A stretch of 48,977 bases of DNA from positions 1-48,977 of the forward strand of contig CAIPEB010000733.1 in assembly GCA_903863885.1 (NCBI GenBank). Direction: 5' to 3'. Positions 26,377 to 35,348 of this stretch are shown piece by piece. Source of the DNA: an uncultured Planctomycetaceae bacterium. GTDB taxonomy: Bacteria; Planctomycetota; Planctomycetia; Pirellulales; Pirellulaceae. The translations under genes were made by a program, and so were the position numbers. The notes beneath the pieces are model-generated. The model worked only from the letters and a program-made list of their open reading frames with translations. It was not told the DNA's origin and ran no database searches. Numbering within the stretch: position 1 is the stretch's first letter; each line of letters opens with the position of its first letter.

Positions 26377-28289
26377 CTCTGCCCATCGTTACACCCCCGG
26401 TTGATCTCAAGGCTCTCGCGCGGGAATACCATGAATGGAAGCAGCCTGTGACTCGCCGGATCGTGGTCTGTGCGGGGACGGGCTGCGTGGCCAACGGTTC
26501 TCAGGCGGTCTTCGACGAGTTGACTCGGCGCATCGCGGCGGCACGTCTGCCGGTCGTGACCTGCTTTGAAGACGAACCGGTCCGCAAAGACTCCGTGCAT
26601 CACATCTCGAAGAGCGGCTGCCAGGGGTTCTGCCAGATGGGGCCGCTGGTGGCCATCGAGCCCGACGGCATCCTCTACACACGGGTCCAGCTGGGCGATC
26701 TGGACGACATCGTCGAAACGACGCTGGTTCACGGCCAGGTTGTCGAGCGGTTGCTGTACAAGGACCCAACGACTCGGCAGATCTGCCGCGGGCAGCACGA
26801 CATTCCTTTCTATACGCAACAGCAGCGATGCGTGCTCGAGCAGTGCGGGCGAATCGATCCCGGCGACGTGCGCGAGTACATCCATGCCGGCGGATATGAA
26901 CAGGCGCGCCGCGCGTATCAGGAGATGAATCCGGCCGAGGTCTGCGAACTGATCAGCCGGTCGGGGCTGCGCGGCCGCGGCGGGGGCGGTTTTCCGACAG
27001 GCCGGAAATGGGAACTCACCCGCATTCAGCCCGGCCCACGAAAATACGTGATCTGCAACGCGGATGAAGGCGATCCCGGCGCGTTCATGGATCGCAGCGT
27101 GATGGAAGGAAATCCCCACAGCGTCATCGAGGGCATGATGATCGCCGCCCGGGCGATCGGCGCCAGCGAGGGCTACTTCTATGTGCGGATGGAGTATCCG
27201 CTGGCCGTCGAACGGGTCCGCAAAGCGGTCGAGGACGCCGAGGCGATGGGCCTGCTGGGGGATCGGCTGTTCGGCTCGTCCTGCTCGTTGCGGTTGCACG
27301 TCATGGAAGGCGCCGGAGCATTCGTGTGCGGTGAAGAGACGGCCATGATCGCCTCCATCGAAGGCAAGCGAGGCATGCCGCGGCCGAAGCCGCCATTTCC
27401 CGCTCAGCAGGGATTGTGGGGCAAACCGACAGTGATCAACAACGTCGAGACGCTGGCTTCGGTGCCGATGATTCTGCGTCAGACGCCCGAAGGGTATCGC
27501 CGTCTGGGTACGGAGAAATCTCCCGGAACCAAGACGTTTGCCTTGACCGGGCACGTGGCCAATACCGGCTTGATCGAGGTGCCGTTCGGCAGCACTCTGC
27601 GGACGATCGTTTGCGACATCGGCGGCGGTGTCATCGACGACAACGGAAAAGTCGTCAAAGAGGTTTTCAAAGCAGTTCAGATCGGCGGACCGTCGGGCGG
27701 CTGCCTCACCCAGGAGCACCTGGATCTGCCGCTGGACTTCGATTCGCTGCAGACTGTCGGAGCCATGGTCGGTTCCGGGGGCCTGGTCGTCATGAACCAG
27801 AAGACGTGCATGGTCCAGATGGCACGCTTCTTCATGCGGTTCACGCAGAACGAATCGTGCGGCAAGTGCGTGCCCTGCCGCGAGGGCACCAAACAGATGC
27901 TGGCCCTGCTGGACGACATCATCGAAGGTCGAGCCGACGCGAGGACGCTGGTGCTGCTGGAGCAAGTGGCGCATGCCGTCCGCAAGGCTTCGCTGTGCGG
28001 GCTGGGCAAGACAGCCCCCAACCCTGTGCTCGCGATGCTGAGGCACTTCCGCAGCGAGATGGAAATGCACATTGTGCAGCGCCGCTGCCCGACCGGACGC
28101 TGCAAGGCGCTGGCTGTGCCGGAAATCGACGCGGAACTCTGCAAAGGCTGCGGCCTGTGCAAGCGCAAATGCCCCGTGGATGCGATCGAAGGCGAACGCA
28201 AGCAGCCGCACTCGATTCGCGTCGAGACCTGCATCAAGTGCGGAGCGTGCGCCGAAGCCTGCAAATTCAACGCGGTCACCGGAATCTGA
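26373..28289 (+). CDS. hydB: NAD-linked [FeFe] hydrogenase subunit HydB (NuoF-like)
   Basis: A 638-residue flavoprotein that exchanges electrons with NAD(H). An N-terminal thioredoxin-like [2Fe-2S] domain has ligands C33, C38, C83 and C87. The NuoF core carries the glycine-rich FMN/NADH site RGRGGGGFPTGRKW near 200, NADEGDPGAF and FVCGEETAM. The [4Fe-4S] motif SCGKCVPCREGT lies near 495-506. Two ferredoxin-type [4Fe-4S] motifs end the protein (CKGCGLCKRKC, CIKCGACAEAC). This domain order is that of HydB in bifurcating hydrogenases. GGAG lies eight bases before the ATG. It is the site where NADH and reduced ferredoxin electrons are proposed to meet. Confidence 0.95.
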   Translation: MTLPIVTPPVDLKALAREYHEWKQPVTRRIVVCAGTGCVANGSQAVFDELTRRIAAARLPVVTCFEDEPVRKDSVHHISKSGCQGFCQMGPLVAIEPDGILYTRVQLGDLDDIVETTLVHGQVVERLLYKDPTTRQICRGQHDIPFYTQQQRCVLEQCGRIDPGDVREYIHAGGYEQARRAYQEMNPAEVCELISRSGLRGRGGGGFPTGRKWELTRIQPGPRKYVICNADEGDPGAFMDRSVMEGNPHSVIEGMMIAARAIGASEGYFYVRMEYPLAVERVRKAVEDAEAMGLLGDRLFGSSCSLRLHVMEGAGAFVCGEETAMIASIEGKRGMPRPKPPFPAQQGLWGKPTVINNVETLASVPMILRQTPEGYRRLGTEKSPGTKTFALTGHVANTGLIEVPFGSTLRTIVCDIGGGVIDDNGKVVKEVFKAVQIGGPSGGCLTQEHLDLPLDFDSLQTVGAMVGSGGLVVMNQKTCMVQMARFFMRFTQNESCGKCVPCREGTKQMLALLDDIIEGRADARTLVLLEQVAHAVRKASLCGLGKTAPNPVLAMLRHFRSEMEMHIVQRRCPTGRCKALAVPEIDAELCKGCGLCKRKCPVDAIEGERKQPHSIRVETCIKCGACAEACKFNAVTGI

Positions 28290-28302
28290 AAGGGACTCAA
28301 CC

Positions 28303-30321
28303 GTGGACAATCACCCGACACTGACACTCAATGGACGAACCGTTTCCATCCGCGGAGAACGCAATCTGCTGGAAGTTGCCCGTCAAGCGGGCATCGACAT
28401 TCCCACCTTCTGTTACCACTCCGAGTTGAGTATCTACGGCGCGTGCCGCCTGTGCCTTGTCGATATCGAAGGACGCGGCATTGTCGCCAGCTGCTCGGTG
28501 GCTCCCGAGCCCGGCATGGTGGTCCGCACGCACACCGAAGAGATCCGGGAACTGCGGCGGATCTCGCTGGAACTGCTGTTGGCCAATCACGAGCAATCGT
28601 GCACTACGTGCGCTGCGAGCCGTTCGTGCCGGCTTCAGACGCTGTGTCGCCGGCTGGGAGTGGAAAAGGTGCGATTTCACCGCACCCAGAAGGAGCGGCC
28701 GGTCGACCACTCGTCGGTCTCTCTCGTCCGCGACCCGAACAAGTGCATTCTCTGCGGCGACTGCGTGCGGGCCTGCACCGAGATCCAGAACGTCGGCGCA
28801 ATCGACTTTATCCATCGCGGCGCGGAAACCACAGTCGGCCCGGCATTCGGCAAGAACCTCGCAGAGGGCGAATGCGTGAACTGCGGCCTGTGCGCCACCG
28901 TTTGCCCGACCGGCGCGCTGACGCCCAAGCCCGAGATCGATGCGGTCTGGCGCGATCTGAATGATCCGCAGAAGACGGTCGTCGTGCAGGTCGCCCCGGC
29001 AGTCCGCGTCGGAATCGGAGAGGCCTTTGGCCTCGAACCGGGGAGCATCGAAACGGGGCGTCTCGTTGCGGCGCTCAAAGCACTCGGATTCGACCAGGTC
29101 TACGACACGAGCTTCGCAGCCGATCTGACGGTGATCGAGGAAGCCACCGAGTTCCTGCAACGGAAGGCGGCCGGAGAACGATTGCCCCAATTCACCTCGT
29201 GCTGTCCCAGTTGGGTGAAGTTCGCGGAACAGTTCTGCCCGGAAGTTCTGCCGAATCTCTCGACGTGCCGCTCGCCGCAGCAGATGTTCGGCGCGCTGGC
29301 GAGGGTCACGCTGCCGGAAACTCTCGGCATTGATCCTGAGAACCTCGTCATTGTCTCGGTTATGCCCTGCACGGCGAAAAAATACGAGGCCAAGCTGCCG
29401 AAGTTCCAGACTGGCGGCCGGCCCGACGTGGATCACGTGCTGACAACTCAGGAACTGGCTGTGATGATCGAGGAAGCCGGCCTGCAGTTCCGGCAATTGG
29501 AGCCTCAATCCATGGACATGCCGCTGGGCTTCAAGACCGGAGCCGGCGTGATCTTCGGGGCCAGCGGCGGAGTGACCGAAGCGGTCCTGCGTTTCGCCGT
29601 CGAGAAGGTGACCGGCGTGCGATTGTCGCGAATCGACTTCGATGAAGTGCGCGGCGAGGGAAGCGTCCGCGAAGCCACGATCTCTGCCGGCAACACGACG
29701 TTGAAACTGGCGATGGTTCACGGACTCCGCAATGCCCACGATCTGGCTGATAAAGTCGCCCGAGGCGAATGCGACTATGACCTGATCGAGGTCATGGCCT
29801 GCCCGGGAGGCTGCATCGGCGGAGCGGGCCAACCCGTGCCCAAGGAGCTTCAAACCCGGGCACAGCGTACTTCCGGACTGTATCAGGCCGACAAAGGACT
29901 GCAATTGCACAAGCCGCAGGAAAACCACCTGGTGGCCCATTGCTATCAGACCTGTCTGGGGGACGTCGGCGGCCACCGTGCGCACGAACTTCTTCATACG
30001 ACGCATCAAAACCGCCGACGCATCAACAGCCGGGGACTGACGGTCCTGGGCCAGGACAATAACTCCGACAAGTTGAAGGTAACCGTGTGCCTCGGAACCG
30101 GCTGTTTCCTACGCGGTTCACATTCGCTGCTCAATGCACTTACCGAGCGGATCCAGCAACACGGACTGAAAGACCGGGTCCAGGTATCTGCGACGTTCTG
30201 TTTCGAGGCGTGCGATCGCGGTCCGAACGTGCGGATGGGCGAGACTTCGCTGTTTCGTTGCACGTTAGACTCGGCCTGGGATGCGATCCTCAAGGAACTG
30301 GAAGCCACGCCGGTGGCTTGA
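28303..30321 (+). CDS. hydA: [FeFe] hydrogenase catalytic subunit HydA (trimeric, bifurcating type)
   Basis: The 672-residue H2-forming/oxidising subunit starts at GTG with AAAGGGA upstream, 13 bp after hydB. In order: a plant-type [2Fe-2S] domain (C37, C48, C51, C64), a His-Cys3 [4Fe-4S] motif (H96, C100, C103, C109), and two [4Fe-4S] motifs (C148-C158, C191-C201). The H-cluster domain follows, with TSCCPSW, MPCTAKK and ACPGGCIGG; ligands are C301, C356, C500 and C504, and C300 is the proton-shuttle cysteine. A small-subunit-like helix (HELLHTTH) and a C-terminal thioredoxin-like [2Fe-2S] domain (C596, C601, C633, C637) finish it, as in Thermotoga HydA. All active-site residues are intact. 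Maturases HydE/F/G must be encoded elsewhere. Confidence 0.97.
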   Translation: MDNHPTLTLNGRTVSIRGERNLLEVARQAGIDIPTFCYHSELSIYGACRLCLVDIEGRGIVASCSVAPEPGMVVRTHTEEIRELRRISLELLLANHEQSCTTCAASRSCRLQTLCRRLGVEKVRFHRTQKERPVDHSSVSLVRDPNKCILCGDCVRACTEIQNVGAIDFIHRGAETTVGPAFGKNLAEGECVNCGLCATVCPTGALTPKPEIDAVWRDLNDPQKTVVVQVAPAVRVGIGEAFGLEPGSIETGRLVAALKALGFDQVYDTSFAADLTVIEEATEFLQRKAAGERLPQFTSCCPSWVKFAEQFCPEVLPNLSTCRSPQQMFGALARVTLPETLGIDPENLVIVSVMPCTAKKYEAKLPKFQTGGRPDVDHVLTTQELAVMIEEAGLQFRQLEPQSMDMPLGFKTGAGVIFGASGGVTEAVLRFAVEKVTGVRLSRIDFDEVRGEGSVREATISAGNTTLKLAMVHGLRNAHDLADKVARGECDYDLIEVMACPGGCIGGAGQPVPKELQTRAQRTSGLYQADKGLQLHKPQENHLVAHCYQTCLGDVGGHRAHELLHTTHQNRRRINSRGLTVLGQDNNSDKLKVTVCLGTGCFLRGSHSLLNALTERIQQHGLKDRVQVSATFCFEACDRGPNVRMGETSLFRCTLDSAWDAILKELEATPVA

Positions 30322-30328
30322 AACTCCC

Positions 30329-32071
30329 ATGAAGACGAAAACCGCAGCGACCCAAGTCGTGTTCACCAACAAGGCGCGCTGCCGCGATTGCTATCGGTGC
30401 GTGCGACATTGCCCCGTCAAGGCGATTCGCATGCACGACGGCCAGGCGTCGGTCGAACCGGATCGGTGCGTCGCGTGCGGCACGTGCGTGCGCGAATGCC
30501 CGCAGCAGGCCAAGGCGTTTCGCAACGACCTGGATCGGGCCAAGCATCTGTTTGACGAACCGGGGCGAGTGGCCTGCAGCCTCGCCCCGTCCTTCGTCGC
30601 AGCCTTTCCGGGCTGGCAGAGTTCTCGGCTTCCTTCGGCGCTGCGACGACTCGGCTTCGATCACGTTGGCGAGACCGCAGTCGGTGCCTATCAGGTTGCG
30701 CAGGCCACGGCTCAGTGCGTCGCTGCCCGGCCGGAACAGGATCATGTCTGCACCGCTTGCCCTGCAGTGGTAAGTTTTGTGGAGATTTATCGTCCCGGGC
30801 TGCTCGGCACGCTCGTTCCGATCGTGTCGCCCATGGTGGCTCACGGGCGTCATATCCGCCGCGCGCTCGGGCAGGACTATCGCGTTGTCTTCATCGGCCC
30901 CTGCATTGCCAAGAAAGCCGAGGCCGAGCGGGACGAAGCGGCCGGTGCCATCGACGTTGTGCTGACGTTTGTGGAACTGGCGCAGTGGCTCGAAGAAGCT
31001 CACATCGACCTGAGCACCTGCGAGGAAAGCGGATTCGACGAATCGCCCGCGGGTGATGCGCGACTGTTTGCTCTCGAAGGCGGCGCGGTGCGGACCTCCG
31101 GCATGGCTGCTGATCTGCTCGACCGGACCGTGATATCGGTCAGTGGTTACGAAGGTCTGGATCAGGCGCTTGATGAATTGAACGGCGGACCGCAGGGACG
31201 GATCGTTGAACCGCTGTTCTGCGCGCGAGGCTGCGTGAACGGACCCGCGATCCAAGACGGACGGAATACCTTCGGTCGCCGCGCCGATGTGCTGAACTAC
31301 GCTGCCTCCAACCCCGGTCGACGGGGGGATCGAGATGCGTTGCCGCCTGATCCCGTTCGCGACCTGGCCACGGGATTCGCCGTCCGCGTGCCGCATTCGG
31401 AACGCCCGATTAGCGAGCATCGCATCAAGGCGGCACTGGAACGCGTCGGAAAGACAGGGCCCGAGGACTTTCTGAACTGCGGCGCGTGCGGCTACGCGGG
31501 TTGCCGCGAGAAAGCGATCGCCGTGGTTCAAGGACTGGCTGAACCGGAAATGTGCATGCCCTTCACACGCAGGCTTGCCGAGCAGCGTGTCGATCGGATT
31601 ATCGAAACCAGTCCCAACGGGATCGTGATCCTCGACGATCGCCTGCGAATCCTGAGCATGAATCCGGCATTTCAACGCTTCTTCATGTGCTCGGACGCCA
31701 CGTGCGGCCAGAGCATATCCTGCCTGATGGATCCTGAGCCGTTTGAACGACTGGCGGCGGGGCAGCAGAAGCAGATTGAGTTGACCGTCGACCACAAGAA
31801 CTATCACGTTATCTGCCACGAGATCCTCTACCGCATGCCGGAAGAAGATCAGTACGTGGGAATTTTTGTGAACGTGACCAAAAGCCGCGCCAACGAGCGC
31901 GAACTGGATCGCATCCGCGCACAAACCGTGACGCAGGCGCAGGAGCTCCTTGAGCAACAGATACGAATGGCCGAAACGATCGCTGCCTGCCTGGGCGAAA
32001 ACACGGCTCGCGGCGAAGCACTGCTGCATCGCCTGGTCGAGATGACGGAAAACGGAGCCGGCAAGGATTGA
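30329..32071 (+). CDS. hydS: Sensory-type [FeFe] hydrogenase with PAS domain (HydS-like)
   Basis: A 580-residue protein with two N-terminal ferredoxin [4Fe-4S] motifs (C18-C28, C47-C57) and an H-cluster domain. Its ligands are C144 (CTACPAVV), C192 (GPCIAKK), C298 and C302 (FCARGCVNG). The proton-transfer cysteine of catalytic enzymes is alanine here (A143), as known for the slow sensory hydrogenase HydS. A further four-cysteine motif (C384, C387, C392, C409) precedes a PAS domain (about 421-520) and a short coiled segment. There is no kinase domain, so the signal must pass to a partner. The start, eight bases past the hydA stop, and the phosphatase two bases after its own stop make that partner obvious. 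Confidence 0.92.
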   Translation: MKTKTAATQVVFTNKARCRDCYRCVRHCPVKAIRMHDGQASVEPDRCVACGTCVRECPQQAKAFRNDLDRAKHLFDEPGRVACSLAPSFVAAFPGWQSSRLPSALRRLGFDHVGETAVGAYQVAQATAQCVAARPEQDHVCTACPAVVSFVEIYRPGLLGTLVPIVSPMVAHGRHIRRALGQDYRVVFIGPCIAKKAEAERDEAAGAIDVVLTFVELAQWLEEAHIDLSTCEESGFDESPAGDARLFALEGGAVRTSGMAADLLDRTVISVSGYEGLDQALDELNGGPQGRIVEPLFCARGCVNGPAIQDGRNTFGRRADVLNYAASNPGRRGDRDALPPDPVRDLATGFAVRVPHSERPISEHRIKAALERVGKTGPEDFLNCGACGYAGCREKAIAVVQGLAEPEMCMPFTRRLAEQRVDRIIETSPNGIVILDDRLRILSMNPAFQRFFMCSDATCGQSISCLMDPEPFERLAAGQQKQIELTVDHKNYHVICHEILYRMPEEDQYVGIFVNVTKSRANERELDRIRAQTVTQAQELLEQQIRMAETIAACLGENTARGEALLHRLVEMTENGAGKD

Positions 32072-32073
32072 CC

Positions 32074-33225
32074 ATGCCCGACGACTACCTTCATATCGAA
32101 GTGCAGGTGGCCCAAACCTCCAAGCGGCCCGGCGAACCGTGCGGCGACCTCGTGGTCAGCGATCGCAACGAGGGGCACACGACGCTGCTCTGCGTGGACG
32201 GGGTGGGATCGGGAATGCGAGCCCGGATCGCAGCCAGGATGTGCGCCAGCCGATTCTGCACTCTGCTGCAAAACGACTTCTCGCTGCGGTCCGCGTTCAC
32301 CGCGCTGGCCGAAACGATGGACCGCTGGCGCGATCCCGCAAAGCCGTATGCCGCCTTCACAGCGGCCCGCATTCGGAACGACGGCGTGGCCACATCGCTC
32401 AGCTACGACGCCCCTGCCCCGATCCTGATCGGCAATCGCCAAGCCGCGCCGCTTGATGCCAAGCCGCTGCGATGGGGCAAGGCGCTGGTCACCGAAACAC
32501 AATCGCACCTGTCGCCGGGCGAAGGCTTGCTGCTGATGAGTGACGGTATCACCCAGGCCGGCATCGGCGCGCAATACGCCACGGGATGGGGCGCCGAGGG
32601 AGTCGCCCGCTTCGTCAACCATTCGCTTCTTCTTGGACATCAGGTTCAGGATGTGCCTCGACTGGTGCATCGCGAAGCAACTCGTCTCTGGCGCACCGCC
32701 GGGGACGATTGCACGGCCGCCGTCGCGTATTGCCGCGCCGGCAATGTGGTAAGCCTGTTCACCGGGCCCCCGGCGGATGAGCGACAGGACGGTCTGGCTG
32801 TGCGACGATTCATGGAGCTGCCGGGAACCAAGGTCGTGTGCGGCGGCACGACGGCGGACCTTGTCGCCCGCTGGACCGGCCAACGTCTGCAGTTGGAGCA
32901 GGACCCGATCAGCATGGTTGCTCCGCCCAGATACGAACTCTCGGGTATCGATCTGGTGACCGAAGGCGCGGTGACGCTGAACCAGGCCTACAATCTGCTC
33001 GATACCGACGAATCGCAACTTCGCGAGAACAGCGGCGTGACCGAACTGTGCAAACTGCTGCGTGAAGCGGATTGCGTTCATATCCTGTACGGACTGGCGC
33101 GCAATACGGCGATGGACATGATCTGCTTCCGCCAGCAAGGCATCCTGCCGCGGGACCAGATCGTTCCGCACCTCATCGAAAAACTCCGCGCCGCGGGCAA
33201 GCTGGTGACGGTCCATCACCTGTGA
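32074..33225 (+). CDS. SpoIIE/PP2C-type serine/threonine phosphatase
   Basis: A 383-residue cytoplasmic phosphatase-like protein. The metal-binding segments GDLVVSD (25-30), VDGVGSGMRARIAA (41-54), LLLMSDGITQAG and AGDDCTAAV match the PP2C/SpoIIE fold. The last 150 residues (from about FTGPPADERQDG) are an extra domain of unknown role. The ATG at 32074 has AAGGA seven bases upstream and follows the hydS stop by two bases. In other bacteria such phosphatases sit beside sensory [FeFe] hydrogenases and are taken as their output; the substrate phosphoprotein is unknown. Nothing in the window identifies an anti-sigma antagonist target. Confidence 0.88.
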   Translation: MPDDYLHIEVQVAQTSKRPGEPCGDLVVSDRNEGHTTLLCVDGVGSGMRARIAARMCASRFCTLLQNDFSLRSAFTALAETMDRWRDPAKPYAAFTAARIRNDGVATSLSYDAPAPILIGNRQAAPLDAKPLRWGKALVTETQSHLSPGEGLLLMSDGITQAGIGAQYATGWGAEGVARFVNHSLLLGHQVQDVPRLVHREATRLWRTAGDDCTAAVAYCRAGNVVSLFTGPPADERQDGLAVRRFMELPGTKVVCGGTTADLVARWTGQRLQLEQDPISMVAPPRYELSGIDLVTEGAVTLNQAYNLLDTDESQLRENSGVTELCKLLREADCVHILYGLARNTAMDMICFRQQGILPRDQIVPHLIEKLRAAGKLVTVHHL

Positions 33226-33227
33226 GA

Positions 33228-33275
33228 GACAGGAGGGCACGGACGGGCTCGAATCAACACGGATGAAGAAACGTG
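33228..33275. repeat. Dispersed 'cacggat' intergenic repeat
   Basis: Just past the phosphatase stop the sequence contains GGCACGGACGG and then AACACGGATGAAGAAACG. It resembles the copies at about 13220, 15043 and 41868. The motif is degenerate and its boundaries are approximate. Confidence 0.45.
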
Positions 33276-33354
33276 CAGCACCGGTCATGCGACACGAGTG
33301 GCGTGTCTTTTCGGGTTATACGAATTCACATGAATGACGGGGCTGATCATCCGT

Positions 33355-33586
33355 AGGGTGTGTCAAGCTCGCCGGAACACATTCTCCATTGTGCAAGGCG
33401 TTTTCGGCGAGCGCGGGCACACCAGAATGAATGCCCGTTGCAGGTCCGCACTTCCATTCCGTGTGCCTCGGGTGGCTTGTGCACCCGTGCTGTTATCTTG
33501 CGCACGCCTCAATCTGGTGTGCCCGCGCTCGCGGATGTGTCTTCTCACAAGAAACAAGTCTTACCTCCGCGAGCTTGACACACCCT
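33355..33586. repeat. Two hairpin repeats in inverted orientation
   Basis: Copy one (33355-33430) begins AGGGTGTGTCAAGCTCGCCG and ends GCGAGCGCGGGCACACCAGA. Copy two (33513-33586) is the reverse complement of the same pattern with a different middle. Each copy is itself imperfectly palindromic (GGTGTG...GCTCGCC against GGCGAGC...CACACC), so the whole region can fold into nested hairpins. A third copy lies at 22576-22649. It fills most of the 412-bp gap after the hydrogenase operon; no gene was seen there. It could terminate or stabilise the long operon transcript. Confidence 0.75.
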
Positions 33587-33637
33587 GCAAATGCAGAGAA
33601 ACGAAGACGCGAATGATGGCAACGCAAAATTGCCGTT

Positions 33638-34669
33638 CTATTTGTCCGCCGGCACGGGGGGCAGTTCGTAGCGAACGGTGAAGCCGAGTTTTTCGTTGTC
33701 CTTTGCCGCACCTTGAAACAGGACTCGCGTGCGACCGTTCTCAATCCGAGTGACTGCGGAGGCGGGTTCGGCAGCAAGGAGTTTCGCGTTGGGCGGCAAG
33801 AGGATCTCCATTCCGTACCGGGTATCGGAACCGACGTGATGCATGCCGTCCTGGTACGTGCAAACGCCCTTTTCGATTGTGGCAGCTTTGGTAACGTCGA
33901 ACACCTGAGTATAGCGCATCTTGCCCTGATCAAAGACGCTTTCAGTGAACGTCACGTCATAGCGGTTATTGGTGTCGGTGACCACAAGTTGCACAGGCAT
34001 TTCATGGCCCGACGGATCGAGAACTCGAGCCTTGGTATCTTTCGCGGTGTAGAGAGAGAAGCCCTTCGGCAAATAGAAACCGGCCCAGGGTCGTTCGATC
34101 GCGCATTGTTTCTCTGCACTGCCGTCCGCGGCGAGAGTCACGACGGTATGGGTGGACATGGTACCCGCTCCGAACCATGCAGTCGCAGTCCACGTTGAAA
34201 TCGCGATAGCCACGGCCAGACACACCGCCAACCATCCCCTTCTTTCCCAGGACGGCATCCCCGGCATCGGCTCGTATTGGACGGGCGGAAGCGAAGTTTT
34301 TTCAACGCCGACTGCCGTGCCCAGTCGCGCCACCTCGAGCCGCAGCAGCTTCATCTCCTTGAGCACATCCATTTTCATCCGGGCCGTGGCGAACCAGAGC
34401 TTCATCAGCACCGTGGTCTCATAGACAACGAGCATCACGACGGCACAGCCTATGAGCGTCTTGAGATCGAAACTGCGAACGAAGAAATTGATCGCCGCGA
34501 CACCTACGGCAACGCAGATTACCGCGTACCACCAGTAAATGCGTTCCGCATTTCGCAGATGCCGGGAGTAATCGTTTGCCGCGACCTCGCGGAGGTTGTC
34601 TTCGCGTTCGCAACGAAATCGGGCAACTTCTTCCAGGGTCTTCCGCAGGGTTTCGTCGTGTTCACTCAT
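33638..34669 (-). CDS. Membrane protein coupled to an ECF sigma factor, possible anti-sigma factor
   Basis: A 343-residue protein of unknown family. A charged N-terminal cytoplasmic segment (EETLRKTLEEVARFRCERED-like, about 45 residues) is followed by two membrane helices (about 46-85), a helical linker and a third helix (about 148-168). The remaining 175 residues form an extracytoplasmic beta-rich domain (YDVTFTESVFDQGKMRYT, EILLPPNAKLL). The ATG at 34669 overlaps the stop of the sigma gene by eight bases, with AAGGA seven bases upstream. The coupling and topology suggest that it senses an envelope signal and restrains the sigma factor, but no known anti-sigma motif (such as HxxxCxxC) is present. 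Confidence 0.75.
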   Translation of the reverse strand: MSEHDETLRKTLEEVARFRCEREDNLREVAANDYSRHLRNAERIYWWYAVICVAVGVAAINFFVRSFDLKTLIGCAVVMLVVYETTVLMKLWFATARMKMDVLKEMKLLRLEVARLGTAVGVEKTSLPPVQYEPMPGMPSWERRGWLAVCLAVAIAISTWTATAWFGAGTMSTHTVVTLAADGSAEKQCAIERPWAGFYLPKGFSLYTAKDTKARVLDPSGHEMPVQLVVTDTNNRYDVTFTESVFDQGKMRYTQVFDVTKAATIEKGVCTYQDGMHHVGSDTRYGMEILLPPNAKLLAAEPASAVTRIENGRTRVLFQGAAKDNEKLGFTVRYELPPVPADK

Positions 34670-35213
34670 TGCGTTTTCCTTCGACGATCTGTTGCAATCG
34701 CAGCCGGGCATGATGAAGCCTCGACTTTACCGTTCCTGGTGGAATCTCCAGGATTTCCGCGATTTCAACGGTGCTGAAATTATCTTCGTAGCGAAGCGAC
34801 AGGATCGCGCGGTCGCGACCGGACAGATCAGCCAGGGCCTCCCGCAAATCGGCATATTGCCGTTCGGCCGTGCCTTCCCCGTTTTCCGCCTCGAGCCAAC
34901 GCTGGCCGTACGCCTCGTCCGCTCGGCGCATGCGCTGACGGCGGCGAATCCAATCGCGCGATTTGTTGCTGATGATGCGGTAAGCCCAGGCGGGAAAGGC
35001 CGAGGAATCCCCGAGCCCTCGAATCTGGCGACTGATTACGATCCACGCTTCCTGAAGTACATCCCAGGCTGCCTGCTCGTCATCCGTCAGTCGCCATGCC
35101 AATCGCCAGAGACGCTCCTGCCAACGCTCGACCAGTTTGGCAAAAGCTTCGACACTCCCCTCCTGAGCCCGGATCACCAACAATTCGTTTTCGATCCGTT
35201 CGTTCTGGTTCAT
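34662..35213 (-). CDS. ECF-type RNA polymerase sigma factor
   Basis: A 183-residue sigma-70-family factor with region 2 (FAKLVERWQERLWRLAWRLT and DVLQEAWIVISRQI) and region 4 (LSLRYEDNFSTVEIAEILEI, PGTVKSRLHHARLRLQ), and no region 3. It directs RNA polymerase to a small stimulus-specific regulon. The frame is open to 35309, but the ATG at 35213 begins the conserved domain. An inverted repeat lies 20-37 bases upstream of it. The next gene overlaps its stop and is the probable regulator. Confidence 0.92.
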   Translation of the reverse strand: MNQNERIENELLVIRAQEGSVEAFAKLVERWQERLWRLAWRLTDDEQAAWDVLQEAWIVISRQIRGLGDSSAFPAWAYRIISNKSRDWIRRRQRMRRADEAYGQRWLEAENGEGTAERQYADLREALADLSGRDRAILSLRYEDNFSTVEIAEILEIPPGTVKSRLHHARLRLQQIVEGKRNE

Positions 35214-35232
35214 CCGCCCGGTAGGTCGTTTG

Positions 35233-35250
35233 TGAACGGTAAACGGTTCA
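35233..35250. promoter_or_regulatory. Inverted repeat upstream of the ECF sigma gene
   Basis: TGAACGGTAAACGGTTCA has TGAAC/GTTCA arms, and its interior is also a direct repeat of ACGGT. It lies 20-37 bases before the sigma ATG. The position would suit a repressor site or an autoregulated promoter element (the minus strand reads GAACCG then CCGTTC, which resembles an ECF -35 only loosely). Confidence 0.3.
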
Positions 35251-35348
35251 ACGATTGTCGAAGAAAATTGGAGTTTACCGCGCAGTTGTCCCGTCTTGAG
35301 GCCCTGCAAGCGGGGCCACCACCCGCAAGACGGAGACGGCAGTCCCGA

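Noticed and set aside
26079-28310. 743-codon minus-strand frame opposite hydC/hydB
   Set aside because: It lies antisense to two unmistakable hydrogenase subunits and is a composition artefact.
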